DNA of 13,709 nucleotides from Sphingomonas sp. (lineage in GTDB: Bacteria > Pseudomonadota > Alphaproteobacteria > Sphingomonadales > Sphingomonadaceae): the NCBI GenBank assembly GCA_030146605.1, contig JASLBO010000407.1, positions 1 to 13,709 on the forward strand, written 5' to 3'. Position 1 is the first letter of the stretch. The number at the start of each line of letters is the position of its first letter. This document shows positions 1-6,566 of the stretch, piece after piece. Below the pieces are notes generated by a model, which had not been told where the DNA came from, made no database searches, and worked only from the letters and a program-made list of their open reading frames with translations. A program made the position numbers and the translations under genes.

Positions 1-2
1 AA

Positions 3-668
3 TTCGGTGCGCTGGTCACCGTGCTGGTCCTCGCGATCGGCGCGGGCTTCTGGTTCCTCGGCGACACGGTCAAGAGCCAGTTCCGCGGCCCCGACCCGGT
101 CACGGTCGCGCAGGCCAGTCTGCAGGGTCTGCGCGAGCAAAACCGCCTGTCTACCTTCGCCGCGCGCTATGTCGCTGTGGTCACCTCGAAGCAGAGCCGC
201 CTCGGCATGACCGCCGAGAAGACGCTGATCATGCCCGGCATGGTCCGCTACGAAGTCGATCTCGCCAAGCTCCAGCAGAAGAACCTGTCGTGGGACGCCG
301 CGACCAACCGCCTCACCATTCTCCTCCCGCCGCTCGAAGTGATCGGCCCCGATGTCGATATCGATGGCATCCGTGAATATTCCGCCGGGGGGCTGCTGAT
401 GCGCTTCACCGATGTCGAGAAGCAGCTCGATGCTGCCAACCGCAAGTCGGGTCAGCAGGAGCTGATCCGTCAGGCCCGCGGTCCCACGCCGATGAAGCTG
501 GCCCGTGATGCCACCCGCCGCGCCATCGAGCGCAGCTTCGCGATGCCGCTCAAGGCCGCCGGGCTCGACGCGAAGGTCGCGGTCTATTTCCCCGACGAGC
601 GCCCCGGCAGCACCGAGATCTGGGACACTTCCCGCCGCCCCGAGGATGTCGTCGCCAACAAATGGTAG
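3..668 (+). CDS. DUF4230-like membrane-anchored protein, 5' end outside the window
   Basis: The reading frame is open from the left edge, so the true start is probably upstream. A GTG at 21 exists, but it falls inside the hydrophobic segment and has no ribosome binding site. Visible residues begin with a transmembrane stretch (FGALVTVLVLAIGAGFWFLG), followed by about 195 residues of soluble domain. The pattern around VVTSKQSRLGMTAEKTLIMPG and the later alternating strand/helix sequence resemble DUF4230 proteins, which have one N-terminal membrane helix and an extracytoplasmic domain of unknown function. The protein ends in VVANKW with TAG at 666-668. The next gene follows 56 bases later on the same strand, so they may be co-transcribed. 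The family call is from memory of the fold pattern, and the function is unknown. Confidence 0.7.
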   Translation, partial: FGALVTVLVLAIGAGFWFLGDTVKSQFRGPDPVTVAQASLQGLREQNRLSTFAARYVAVVTSKQSRLGMTAEKTLIMPGMVRYEVDLAKLQQKNLSWDAATNRLTILLPPLEVIGPDVDIDGIREYSAGGLLMRFTDVEKQLDAANRKSGQQELIRQARGPTPMKLARDATRRAIERSFAMPLKAAGLDAKVAVYFPDERPGSTEIWDTSRRPEDVVANKW

Positions 669-724
669 CCGATCGCGCACCCTTCGGTTAGCTTCGCACC
701 TGCGCGAACATGAAGGGGATGGGC

Positions 725-1513
725 ATGGCGACGCAGGCGACACCGCTGCCGGGATATGGCCGCGACGACCGGTTCTTCCTGACGATGGCAGTCGCGATGG
801 CGCTGACCATCGTCGCCGGCTTTTCGCTCCAGCTCGCAATGGGCCGGTCCAGCTTCGCCTCGCCGCCGCTGGTCCACCTTCACGCGATCGTGTTCTTCGG
901 CTTCGTCGCGCTCTACGTGGTGCAGAACGCGCTCGTCACCCGCGGCTCGATCGCGCTCCACCGCCGGCTCGGCTGGCTCGGTGCGGGCTGGGCGAGCGCG
1001 ATGGTGGTGATCGGCATCTATATCACGGTGACGATGGCGCGGAACGGCACCACCCCGTTCTTCTTCCTTCCCGCTTACTTCCTCGTGATGAACGCGCTGA
1101 GCATCCTCTGCTTCGGCGGGCTGCTCGCCACTGCGATCCTGCTGCGCAAGCGCACCGAGTGGCACCGCCGCCTGATCTATTGCGCAGTGGCGGTGCTCAC
1201 CGGACCAGCGTTCGGCCGGCTGCTGCCGATGCCGCTGCTGATCCCTTTTGCGCAATGGGCCGTCTTTGCCGCGGTGATGCTCTGGCCGGGAATCGCGATT
1301 ATCGCTGACCTCCGCCGACGCGGTAGCGTCCACCCGGCTTTGTGGTGGGGCGCCGGAGCTATCACTGCGGTACAGATCGCAATGACCCTGATCGCTCATA
1401 GCGCGCTCGGCCTCGCGCTCTACGCTGCGGCGACTGCCGGACACCCCGGTGCCGATGTGGCGCCGCTCGCGTTTCCGCCGCCGCCCGCAGGTCCCTTGAT
1501 CACCGGGCGCTAG
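725..1513 (+). CDS. Multi-pass integral membrane protein of unknown function
   Basis: I chose the ATG at 725 because AAGGGG at 713-718 is a good ribosome binding site six bases upstream. ATGs at 710 and 719 are in frame but overlap or abut that site. The 262-residue product has about seven hydrophobic segments, near residues 20-40, 50-70, 83-104, 112-140, 147-165, 172-195 and 205-232. Histidines sit at helix ends: LVHLHAIVFFGF (H51, H53), ALHRRLGWLG (H79) and EWHRRLIYCA (H147), with H203 and H225 further on. The repeated HRRL pattern recalls cytochrome-b561-like or DUF2306-like membrane proteins, but I cannot assign it to either. The C-terminus is Pro-rich (FPPPPAGP). It lies 46 bases upstream of nadA with no clear terminator between, so the two may share a transcript. 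Coding status is secure from length, composition and membrane pattern; function is unknown. Confidence 0.85.
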   Translation: MATQATPLPGYGRDDRFFLTMAVAMALTIVAGFSLQLAMGRSSFASPPLVHLHAIVFFGFVALYVVQNALVTRGSIALHRRLGWLGAGWASAMVVIGIYITVTMARNGTTPFFFLPAYFLVMNALSILCFGGLLATAILLRKRTEWHRRLIYCAVAVLTGPAFGRLLPMPLLIPFAQWAVFAAVMLWPGIAIIADLRRRGSVHPALWWGAGAITAVQIAMTLIAHSALGLALYAAATAGHPGADVAPLAFPPPPAGPLITGR

Positions 1514-1559
1514 ACGGCCATCTGGGGGGCGTACCGCTTCGGAAAGGCTCACGGACAAA

Positions 1560-2588
1560 ATGGACGCACGCAACGGCATCGGCGGCAGCCTCGCCGGCCT
1601 CGACCTTCGCGCCGAGATCGATCGGCTGCGCAAGGAACGCAACGCCGTCATCCTCGCCCATTATTATCAGAAGCCAGAGCTCCAGGACCTCGCCGATTTC
1701 GTCGGCGACAGCCTCGACCTCAGCCGCAAGGCCGCCGAGACCGACGCCGACGTCATCGCGTTCTGCGGGGTCCGCTTCATGGCCGAAACCGCCAAGATCC
1801 TGTCGCCCGACAAGATCGTCGTGCTTCCCGACATGAACGCCGGGTGCAGCCTCGAAGACAGCTGTCCGCCCGATCAGTTCGCCGCCTTCCGCGCGCAGCA
1901 TCCCGATCACATCGCGCTGACCTACATCAATTGCTCGGTCGAAGTGAAAGCGCTGAGCGACATCATCGTCACCAGCTCGAGTGCGGAGAAGATCCTCAGC
2001 CAGATCCCCCCCGAACAGAAGATCATCTTCGGCCCCGATCGCAATCTCGGCGGCTATCTCACCCGTACGCTCGGCCGCGAGATGCTGCTCTGGCCGGGCG
2101 TGTGCATCGTCCACGAGGCGTTCAGCGAGACTGAATTGCTCAAGCTCAAGGCGCAGCATCCCGGCGCGCCGATCGCCGCGCATCCCGAATGCCCGCCGCA
2201 CATCCTCGACCATGCCGATTATGTCGGCTCGACCCGCGGCATCCTCGATTTCGCCAAGAGCTTCCCCGGCCAAACGCTGATCGTCGCCACCGAGCCGCAC
2301 ATCATCCACCAGATGGAAAAGGCGCTGCCGGAGAAGCAGTTCATCGGTGCTCCCGGCGCCGACGGCAACTGCAACTGCAACATCTGCCCGTACATGGCGC
2401 TCAACAACATGGAGAAGCTGTATCTCGCGCTGCGCGACCTGAACCCGCGCATCGAGATCGAGGAAGGCATGCGGCTCAAGGCGAAGCAGAGCCTCGATCG
2501 CATGCTCGTGATGGCGAGCGCCACGGTGGGGCAGGGCGATCTCGGCCCGGTCCCCGCCGTCGGCGGCGATCCACGGAAGGGCGATTGA
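1560..2588 (+). CDS. nadA: Quinolinate synthase NadA
   Basis: This enzyme condenses iminoaspartate with dihydroxyacetone phosphate to give quinolinate, the second step of de novo NAD synthesis from aspartate. It is a cytoplasmic [4Fe-4S] enzyme. The 342 residues match the usual family length. Visible signatures are AHYYQKPELQDLADFVGDS (residues 33-51), FCGVRFMAE (68-76), NAGCSLEDSC (93-102), TYINCSVEVKA (121-131), AHPECPP (207-213) and GNCNCNICPYM (269-279). By spacing against characterised NadA, the cluster ligands should be C96, C182 and C276. C271 and C273 form a CxCxxC variant of the CxxCxxC seen in the E. coli enzyme. A weak Shine-Dalgarno GGAAAGG (1541-1547) precedes the ATG. nadC lies 2.3 kb downstream on the same strand, but opposite-strand genes intervene, so the two are not one operon. 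nadB is not in the window. Confidence 0.97.
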   Translation: MDARNGIGGSLAGLDLRAEIDRLRKERNAVILAHYYQKPELQDLADFVGDSLDLSRKAAETDADVIAFCGVRFMAETAKILSPDKIVVLPDMNAGCSLEDSCPPDQFAAFRAQHPDHIALTYINCSVEVKALSDIIVTSSSAEKILSQIPPEQKIIFGPDRNLGGYLTRTLGREMLLWPGVCIVHEAFSETELLKLKAQHPGAPIAAHPECPPHILDHADYVGSTRGILDFAKSFPGQTLIVATEPHIIHQMEKALPEKQFIGAPGADGNCNCNICPYMALNNMEKLYLALRDLNPRIEIEEGMRLKAKQSLDRMLVMASATVGQGDLGPVPAVGGDPRKGD

Positions 2589-2596
2589 GGCAATCC

Positions 2597-2620
2597 GTCA
2601 CGCGGCCCAGGCCGGGTGAC
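2597..2620. terminator. Hairpin between convergent nadA and the Dabb gene
   Basis: The arms GTCACGCGGC and GCCGGGTGAC pair over ten positions with one mismatch and a four-base loop. The hairpin sits in the 44-base gap between two convergent stop codons, where a shared terminator is expected. There is no T tract on either side, so intrinsic termination is only inferred. Confidence 0.4.
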
Positions 2621-2632
2621 GACGGGAGTATG

Positions 2633-3031
2633 CTAGACCGTCGCCATGTCGTAGACGACGACCTTGCCCCACAGATGCCCGCATTTTGCGATGAAATCCT
2701 TGTGGATCGGGTGGTCCTGATAGGTCTTCTGGTCGGCGACATTGTCGAACACCATCAGCTCGGAGACGTGGAAGCTCGCATCGACGACGTCGCGCTGCTC
2801 GGTTGACGCGGGCACGCCGACCTCAACACTGCGCACCACCTCGACCCTGCCGAGCCCACGAATCCCTGCGATCAGCGCGTCGCGATCCGCCGTCGAGCCT
2901 GGGTTCTTCAGCCAGAAGAAGACGTGATGGACGATCTTCCCGCCCGCGGGCACCGCTGAAGCGGCGCCCGGCGTCATGGCCGCGGCGCCCAGCGCAACGC
3001 CCTTCACGACATCCCTGCGATTGATCGGCAT
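2633..3031 (-). CDS. Tat-exported Dabb (stress-responsive A/B barrel) domain protein
   Basis: The N-terminus reads [19 protein letters not shown] and then an Ala-rich stretch ending near ASAVPAG. This is a twin-arginine signal (NRRDVVKG) with a short hydrophobic core, so the protein should be exported folded to the periplasm. The mature part, about 105 residues, starts with [13 protein letters not shown] and contains [23 protein letters not shown], the pattern of the Dabb ferredoxin-like dimeric barrel family. Family members range from stress proteins to cyclases and decarboxylases, so no reaction can be assigned. The ATG at 3031 is preceded by a good ribosome binding site (AAAGGG, about nine bases upstream). 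A promoter and a palindrome lie further upstream (separate entries). The Tat signal on a Dabb domain may mean that a cofactor or dimer is assembled before export; that is inference. Confidence 0.85.
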   Translation of the reverse strand: MPINRRDVVKGVALGAAAMTPGAASAVPAGGKIVHHVFFWLKNPGSTADRDALIAGIRGLGRVEVVRSVEVGVPASTEQRDVVDASFHVSELMVFDNVADQKTYQDHPIHKDFIAKCGHLWGKVVVYDMATV

Positions 3032-3072
3032 CCCGCGTCACCCTTTCGATGGCCCCGGCGCCGGAGCGTGTC

Positions 3073-3110
3073 CACGAGGATATAGTCCTCGTGCGACGGT
3101 CCCGGGTCAA
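3073..3110 (-). promoter_or_regulatory. Predicted promoter of the Dabb gene with a palindromic operator candidate
   Basis: Reading the minus strand, TTGACC (3105-3110) is a good -35. GACTAT (3082-3087), 17 bases on, is a partial -10. A perfect inverted repeat, CACGAGGA-N5-TCCTCGTG (3073-3093), lies across the -10 and the expected start of transcription, a classic place for a repressor. The predicted leader is about 45 bases. Because dinB ends at 3181, the repeat could instead be a dinB terminator stem, but no T tract follows it in that direction. Confidence 0.5.
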
Positions 3111-3180
3111 GGCGGTGGCCCTGCGAAAGAACGAGCCGGGAGCGACAGCTTCCTGCCAGAAGATACCCCCGAGAGGGCGT

Positions 3181-4269
3181 CTAGACCGCGTCGCCCGCGA
3201 ACAACGGCAGCAGGGCCCCTCCCTCAGCCTCCGCCTCGAAGTTCGACACCGTAACGCCCACCAGCCGGATCCCCTTTTCCGGCGGCAGCACCAGCCCGAT
3301 CAACTCGCGGCTCGCCGCGCGCAGCGCCTCGTGGCTGCACACCACCGACGCGAAGCTCTTGCTCCGCGTGATCTGCTTGAAGTCGGCATATTTGACCTTG
3401 ACCGTCACTGTCCGCCCGAAGGCTTCCGCCTTGTCGCACCAGCCCCAGACATCGTCGGCCATGCGCAGCACGCCCGCCTCGATCTCGGCGGGCTCGGTCA
3501 GGTCGCGGTCGAACGTGGTCTCCGATCCCGAGGATTTGCGCTCACGCGACGGGTTGACCGGCCGCTCGTCCTGCCCGCGCGCGATGGCGTGATACCATTC
3601 GGCGGCGCTGCCGAAATGCGTGCGCAGGAATTCGAGCGGCTTGTCGCGCAGATCCGCCCCGGTCTCGATCCCCAGCCGCTTCATCTTGGCTGCGGTCACC
3701 GGCCCAACGCCGTGGAACCGCGCCACCGGCAGCGTCTCAACCCAGGCGGCGCCCATCTCCGGCGTCACCGCGAACTGGCCATTGGGTTTGCGCTGGTCGG
3801 AGGCGAGCTTGGCGAGGAACTTGTTGTACGAAATGCCCGCCGAAGCCGTGAGCCCGGTCTCGTCGAGGATGCTCGCACGGATCTGCTTCGCAGTCGCCCA
3901 TGCGGTGTCGATCCCGCGGAGATTGGCGGTGACGTCCAGATAGGCTTCGTCGAGCGACAGCGGCTGGATCAGCTCGGTATAGTCGGCGAAGATCGCATGG
4001 ATCTGCTTCGACACCGCCTTGTACACTTCGAACCGCGGCTTGACGAACACCAGCTCGGGGCAGCGCCGCAGCGCGGTGACCGAAGGCAGCGCCGATCGCA
4101 CTCCGAAGGTCCGCGCTTCATAGCTTGCGGCCGCCACCACCCCGCGCGCCGCAGCATAGCCTACCGCCACCGGGCGCCCGCGCAATTCTGGCGCGTCGCG
4201 TTGCTCGACCGACGCGAAGAAGGCGTCCATGTCGACATGGATGATCTTGCGGATGGGCGGGGCGCTCAC
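3181..4269 (-). CDS. dinB: DNA polymerase IV (Y-family translesion polymerase)
   Basis: This is an error-prone translesion polymerase that extends distorted primer ends at stalled forks. The 362-residue length is typical of a compact DinB. The N-terminus IIHVDMDAFFASVE carries the catalytic D13 (E. coli D8) and the steric-gate position F18. SLDEAYLDVT holds D107 and E108, equivalent to E. coli D103 and E104. Next come ASAGISYNKFLAKLAS, a helix-hairpin-helix thumb (RFHGVGPVTAAKMKRLGI, near 183-200), and a little-finger domain containing SSGSETTFDRDL. The end LLPLFAGDAV has a plausible beta-clamp binding pentamer, LLPLF. Translation starts at a GTG at 4269 with no clear Shine-Dalgarno; the start is set by homology to the IIHVDMD N-terminus. 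A LexA-type box lies 22 bases upstream. All catalytic residues are intact, so the enzyme should be active. Confidence 0.96.
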   Translation of the reverse strand: MSAPPIRKIIHVDMDAFFASVEQRDAPELRGRPVAVGYAAARGVVAAASYEARTFGVRSALPSVTALRRCPELVFVKPRFEVYKAVSKQIHAIFADYTELIQPLSLDEAYLDVTANLRGIDTAWATAKQIRASILDETGLTASAGISYNKFLAKLASDQRKPNGQFAVTPEMGAAWVETLPVARFHGVGPVTAAKMKRLGIETGADLRDKPLEFLRTHFGSAAEWYHAIARGQDERPVNPSRERKSSGSETTFDRDLTEPAEIEAGVLRMADDVWGWCDKAEAFGRTVTVKVKYADFKQITRSKSFASVVCSHEALRAASRELIGLVLPPEKGIRLVGVTVSNFEAEAEGGALLPLFAGDAV

Positions 4270-4290
4270 CGCGCCGGTCTAGCGCGTCCC

Positions 4291-4305
4291 GAACAATAGG
4301 GGAAC
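4291..4305 (-). promoter_or_regulatory. LexA (SOS) box upstream of dinB
   Basis: On the minus strand the sequence is GTTC-CCCTATT-GTTC, an exact match to GTTC-N7-GTTC, the direct-repeat LexA box known from alphaproteobacteria. It ends 22 bases before the dinB start codon. A -10-like TATTGT lies inside it, so bound LexA would block the promoter; no good -35 is seen. The position in front of a translesion polymerase gene makes chance unlikely. Confidence 0.85.
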
Positions 4306-4342
4306 GGCAAAGCGCCAGACGGGAGGGCGATCGGTCGGGCGT

Positions 4343-4372
4343 GAAGGGGCAACTCCCGGGAGCCGCCCCTTC
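4343..4372 (-). terminator. Hairpin downstream of the OmpA-domain gene
   Basis: GAAGGGGC (4343-4350) pairs perfectly with GCCCCTTC (4365-4372). The loop itself contains the palindrome CTCCCGGGAG. It begins about five bases past the stop codon of the OmpA-domain gene and would separate that gene from dinB. No T tract follows, which is common in GC-rich genomes. Confidence 0.55.
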
Positions 4373-4377
4373 CCGGT

Positions 4378-4821
4378 TCAGTTGTCGCGATCGAAGCGGT
4401 CGGCGCGCTGGCCCAGCAGCGTGACCTCGACGCGGCGGTTGAGGCGCATTCCCTCGGGGGTGTTGTTGGTGGCAACCGGCTCGCGCTCGCCATGACCCTC
4501 GACGCGGAAGCGCGCGCGAGTCACGCCCATTTCGTCGAACGCGGATCGCACGCTGTCGGCGCGGCGCTCCGACAAGTCCTGGTTGTGTGCATCGGTGCCG
4601 CGCGAATCGGTGTGGCCGATGATCGCGACGCGGACGCCCGGATCGGCACGCAGATAGCCGGCGAGCGGGCGCAGCTTGTCGACCGCGCCGGGGCGCAGAT
4701 CGGCGCTGTCGGTTCGGAAGAGCACGTCTTCCTGCAGCGTCATCGTGGCGCCGGGCGGGGTCTGGCGAAAACGGTAGTTGCGCATCGCCCCGCGATCCCA
4801 GTCACCGCCGCGATCGGGCAC
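4378..4821 (-). CDS. OmpA C-terminal domain protein lacking a visible signal peptide
   Basis: The domain (about the last 110 residues) is a clear OmpA/MotB-type peptidoglycan-binding fold: DVLFRTDSADLRPGAVDKL, then VAIIGHTDSRGTDAHNQDLSERRADSV, and finally EGMRLNRRVEVTLL. The conserved Asp (GHTD) and Arg (LSERRA) that contact diaminopimelate are present. The start is uncertain. The GTG at 4821 has GAGG eight bases upstream and gives 147 residues. A TTG at 4842 is possible but has no ribosome binding site. The frame stays open and coding-like up to a stop at 4915-4917 with no ATG or GTG start in that stretch, and neither it nor the other minus-strand frames hold a signal peptide or lipobox. Since peptidoglycan lies outside the inner membrane, a 5' truncation or an unusual start is likely. 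nadC diverges 97 bases away. Confidence 0.75.
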   Translation of the reverse strand: MPDRGGDWDRGAMRNYRFRQTPPGATMTLQEDVLFRTDSADLRPGAVDKLRPLAGYLRADPGVRVAIIGHTDSRGTDAHNQDLSERRADSVRSAFDEMGVTRARFRVEGHGEREPVATNNTPEGMRLNRRVEVTLLGQRADRFDRDN

Positions 4822-4918
4822 TGCAACCACCTCGTCGCGCAACGACCAGTCGAAGCCGCCGCGGCTCGGGCGCGCGATCTGCTTTCGCCGAGGGGAGCTG
4901 GGATGTAGAGGCCATCAC

Positions 4919-5764
4919 ATGCCCTTCATCCTGGACCATTTCGACCTCGCCGCCTTTGTCCGCGCCACGCTTGCGGAGGATCTCGGCAGCGCCGGCGATA
5001 TCACCTCGGCCGCGGTCATCCCCGCAGACGCCCTGTTCGAAGGGGTGATGGACAGTCGCGACGCGATCACGGTCGCCGGCCTTCCGATCGCCGAGGCGTT
5101 CTTCCGCGCGCTCGACCCCGATGTCGAGATCGAGGCGCTGGTCGAGGATGGACAGGCCGTCGCTGCGAATACCGACCTTCTCCGCCTCCGCGGCAAGGCG
5201 CGCGCGATGCTCACCGCCGAGCGTTCGGCGCTCAACACCGTCCAGCACCTCTCGGGCATCGCCACGCTCACCCGCGCCTATGTCGACGCGATCCAGGGCA
5301 CCGGCGCGATCCTGCTCGACACCCGCAAAACCATCCCCGGCCTGCGCGTCCTTGAGAAATACGCCACGCGCATGGGCGGCGCGCAGAACCACCGCATGGG
5401 GCTGTGGGACGCCGCGATGATCAAGGACAATCATGTCGGGGTCGCCGGCTCGATCGGCGAGGCGGTGCGCCGTGCTGTCGCCGCCGGGATCGATCGCATC
5501 ATCGTCGAGGTCGACCGCATCGATCAGATCGCGCCGGCGCTCGAAGCCGGCGCCACGCATCTCCTGCTCGACAACATGGCGCCTCCGATGCTCCGCGAAG
5601 CCGTCGCGCTGGTCGGGGGCAGGGTACCGACCGAAGCCTCGGGCGGAGTCCGCCTCGACACGATCCGCGCAACTGCCGAAAGCGGCGTGACCTATGTTAG
5701 CGTCGGCCGGCTTACCCAATCGGCTCCCGCCGCCGACATCGGGCTCGATTTCACTGCCGCCTGA
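4919..5764 (+). CDS. nadC: Nicotinate-nucleotide pyrophosphorylase (carboxylating) NadC
   Basis: NadC converts quinolinate and PRPP to nicotinate mononucleotide, CO2 and pyrophosphate, the third step of de novo NAD synthesis, using the product of NadA. The 281 residues are the normal length. Active-site blocks are all present: TAERSALNTVQHLSGIAT (99-116), LLDTRKTIPGLR (132-143), GGAQNHRMGLWD (153-164), MIKDNH (167-172), VEVD (196-199), LLLDNM (215-220) and TEASGGV (238-244). The ATG at 4919 has AGAGG seven bases upstream. A longer in-frame ORF begins at 4778, but family members begin just before the DLAAFVRATLAEDLG region, which fixes this start. There is no clear terminator after the stop. 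Confidence 0.97.
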   Translation: MPFILDHFDLAAFVRATLAEDLGSAGDITSAAVIPADALFEGVMDSRDAITVAGLPIAEAFFRALDPDVEIEALVEDGQAVAANTDLLRLRGKARAMLTAERSALNTVQHLSGIATLTRAYVDAIQGTGAILLDTRKTIPGLRVLEKYATRMGGAQNHRMGLWDAAMIKDNHVGVAGSIGEAVRRAVAAGIDRIIVEVDRIDQIAPALEAGATHLLLDNMAPPMLREAVALVGGRVPTEASGGVRLDTIRATAESGVTYVSVGRLTQSAPAADIGLDFTAA

Positions 5765-6133
5765 GTGGACCTTGCTGGTTACATAGCTTGCACTGGAAAC
5801 GATGGAGCGTGCGAGCGTCGAACGGTACGAGTCTCGATCGCAGCGTGTTGGCTAAGAATTATTACGTGGCCTTTGTCCTCACTGATCGAGGCTTGGCCGA
5901 ACAGGAGAGCGTCAGAATAGGCCTTCAATTCGGTTGACTGCCAACCTCCTGCCAGCGCTTTGCTTACCCATCGGAACTGAATCATGATCATCGCTCTCTA
6001 TGAAACTGGCGGGAGCGGAATGTCTCTCAGCCGTCAGGGGCCAATAGAGGCTGACGATATTGGTCAAGCGCTTGGCGGAAGAAAATGTTCCGCATCTGAA
6101 ACGTTCGAGCGCCACTGATGGGCTGGTCAGATC
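5765..6133. other. Gene-poor, low-GC stretch between nadC and the DUF4112 gene
   Basis: These 369 bases are close to 50% GC by eye, against roughly two-thirds GC in the flanking genes, and third-position G/C bias largely disappears. Only short ORFs are present, the best being the minus-strand frame at 5779-5985. A TTGACC element at 6062-6067 on the minus strand could be a -35. I see no terminal repeats, transposase motif or tRNA fragment. It may be a recently gained or decaying segment. Confidence 0.6.
5779..5985 (-). CDS. Small hypothetical protein, possibly DUF2188-like
   Basis: The 68-residue frame begins MIQFRWVSKALAGGWQSTEL and contains SDALLFGQASISEDKG followed by HVIILSQHAAIETRTV. A short beta-strand start with GGW, an Ala-rich helix, and a second strand ending in a Q-x-x-I-E-T pattern vaguely resembles DUF2188-type small proteins. 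A second ATG at 5991 would add two residues. AGAG lies about eight bases before the 5985 start. A possible promoter lies upstream on the minus strand: TTGACC (6062-6067), a 15-base spacer, then TATTGG (6041-6046). Codon use is unlike the neighbours because the whole segment is low in GC. It could equally be a chance ORF in non-coding DNA. Confidence 0.35.
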   Translation of the reverse strand: MIQFRWVSKALAGGWQSTELKAYSDALLFGQASISEDKGHVIILSQHAAIETRTVRRSHAPSFPVQAM

Positions 6134-6562
6134 CTACACATCGATAGTCGCCGTTGCGGGGTAATGCTTGTCGAGGTGCTTCTTGATGATCTTGAGATTG
6201 CGCGAGTTGGATCGAAAGAACAGATCGGGTATTGCGCCGACCCACGGGATCATTCCCAGCGCCCAGTCGAACCCGACATTGCCTGCCATTCGCGCGATCT
6301 GCGACTTCGACATGCCGAGATTACGCGCTTCCCACGCCATATAGGCGCCCATCGCCGCGGCGATCGTGGTGCCGATCCCCGGCACCAGATCGAGCAAGAC
6401 GTCGAGACCCACCGGAAAGCGCGTGCCGGGGATGGTGAAGCTGCGCTCGAGCAGATGTTCCATCGCCTCGATCCGGCGCCGGACATGCGCGGGATCCTTG
6501 CCCAGCGGCAGGTCCTTCGCCGCCGCACCCCATCCCGTTCCCATTCGCTCGGGCTTCGCCAC
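6134..6562 (-). CDS. DUF4112 domain membrane protein
   Basis: The 142-residue product has the DUF4112 layout: an N-terminal helix (DPAHVRRRIEAMEHLLERSF, 23-42), an IPGTRFPVGLDVLLDLVPGIGTTIAAAMGAYM block (44-75), and a second hydrophobic block, GFDWALGMIPWVGAIPDLFFRSN (97-119). The repeated GxDxxLxxxPxxG-type hairpin segments are the hallmark of the family; its function is not known. The start is a GTG at 6562 with AAGGA eight bases upstream. That ribosome binding site overlaps the end of the upstream solute-binding protein gene, whose stop codon is only four bases before this start, so the two are surely co-transcribed and probably translationally coupled. Downstream lies the low-GC stretch, without a recognisable terminator. 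Confidence 0.88.
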   Translation of the reverse strand: MAKPERMGTGWGAAAKDLPLGKDPAHVRRRIEAMEHLLERSFTIPGTRFPVGLDVLLDLVPGIGTTIAAAMGAYMAWEARNLGMSKSQIARMAGNVGFDWALGMIPWVGAIPDLFFRSNSRNLKIIKKHLDKHYPATATIDV

Positions 6563-6566
6563 CAGT

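Noticed and set aside
673..707. Inverted repeat TCGCGCA ... TGCGCGA between the first two genes
   Set aside because: Only seven-base arms with a 21-base loop in a GC-rich spacer and no T tract; easily a chance match, so not called a terminator.
3049..4299. 416-codon open frame on the plus strand opposite dinB
   Set aside because: Antisense shadow of dinB in a high-GC genome; Arg/His/Pro-rich translation with no recognisable motif.
5912..6115. 67-codon minus-strand ORF in the low-GC stretch
   Set aside because: No ribosome binding site, no domain, and overlaps the somewhat better 5779-5985 frame; likely chance.
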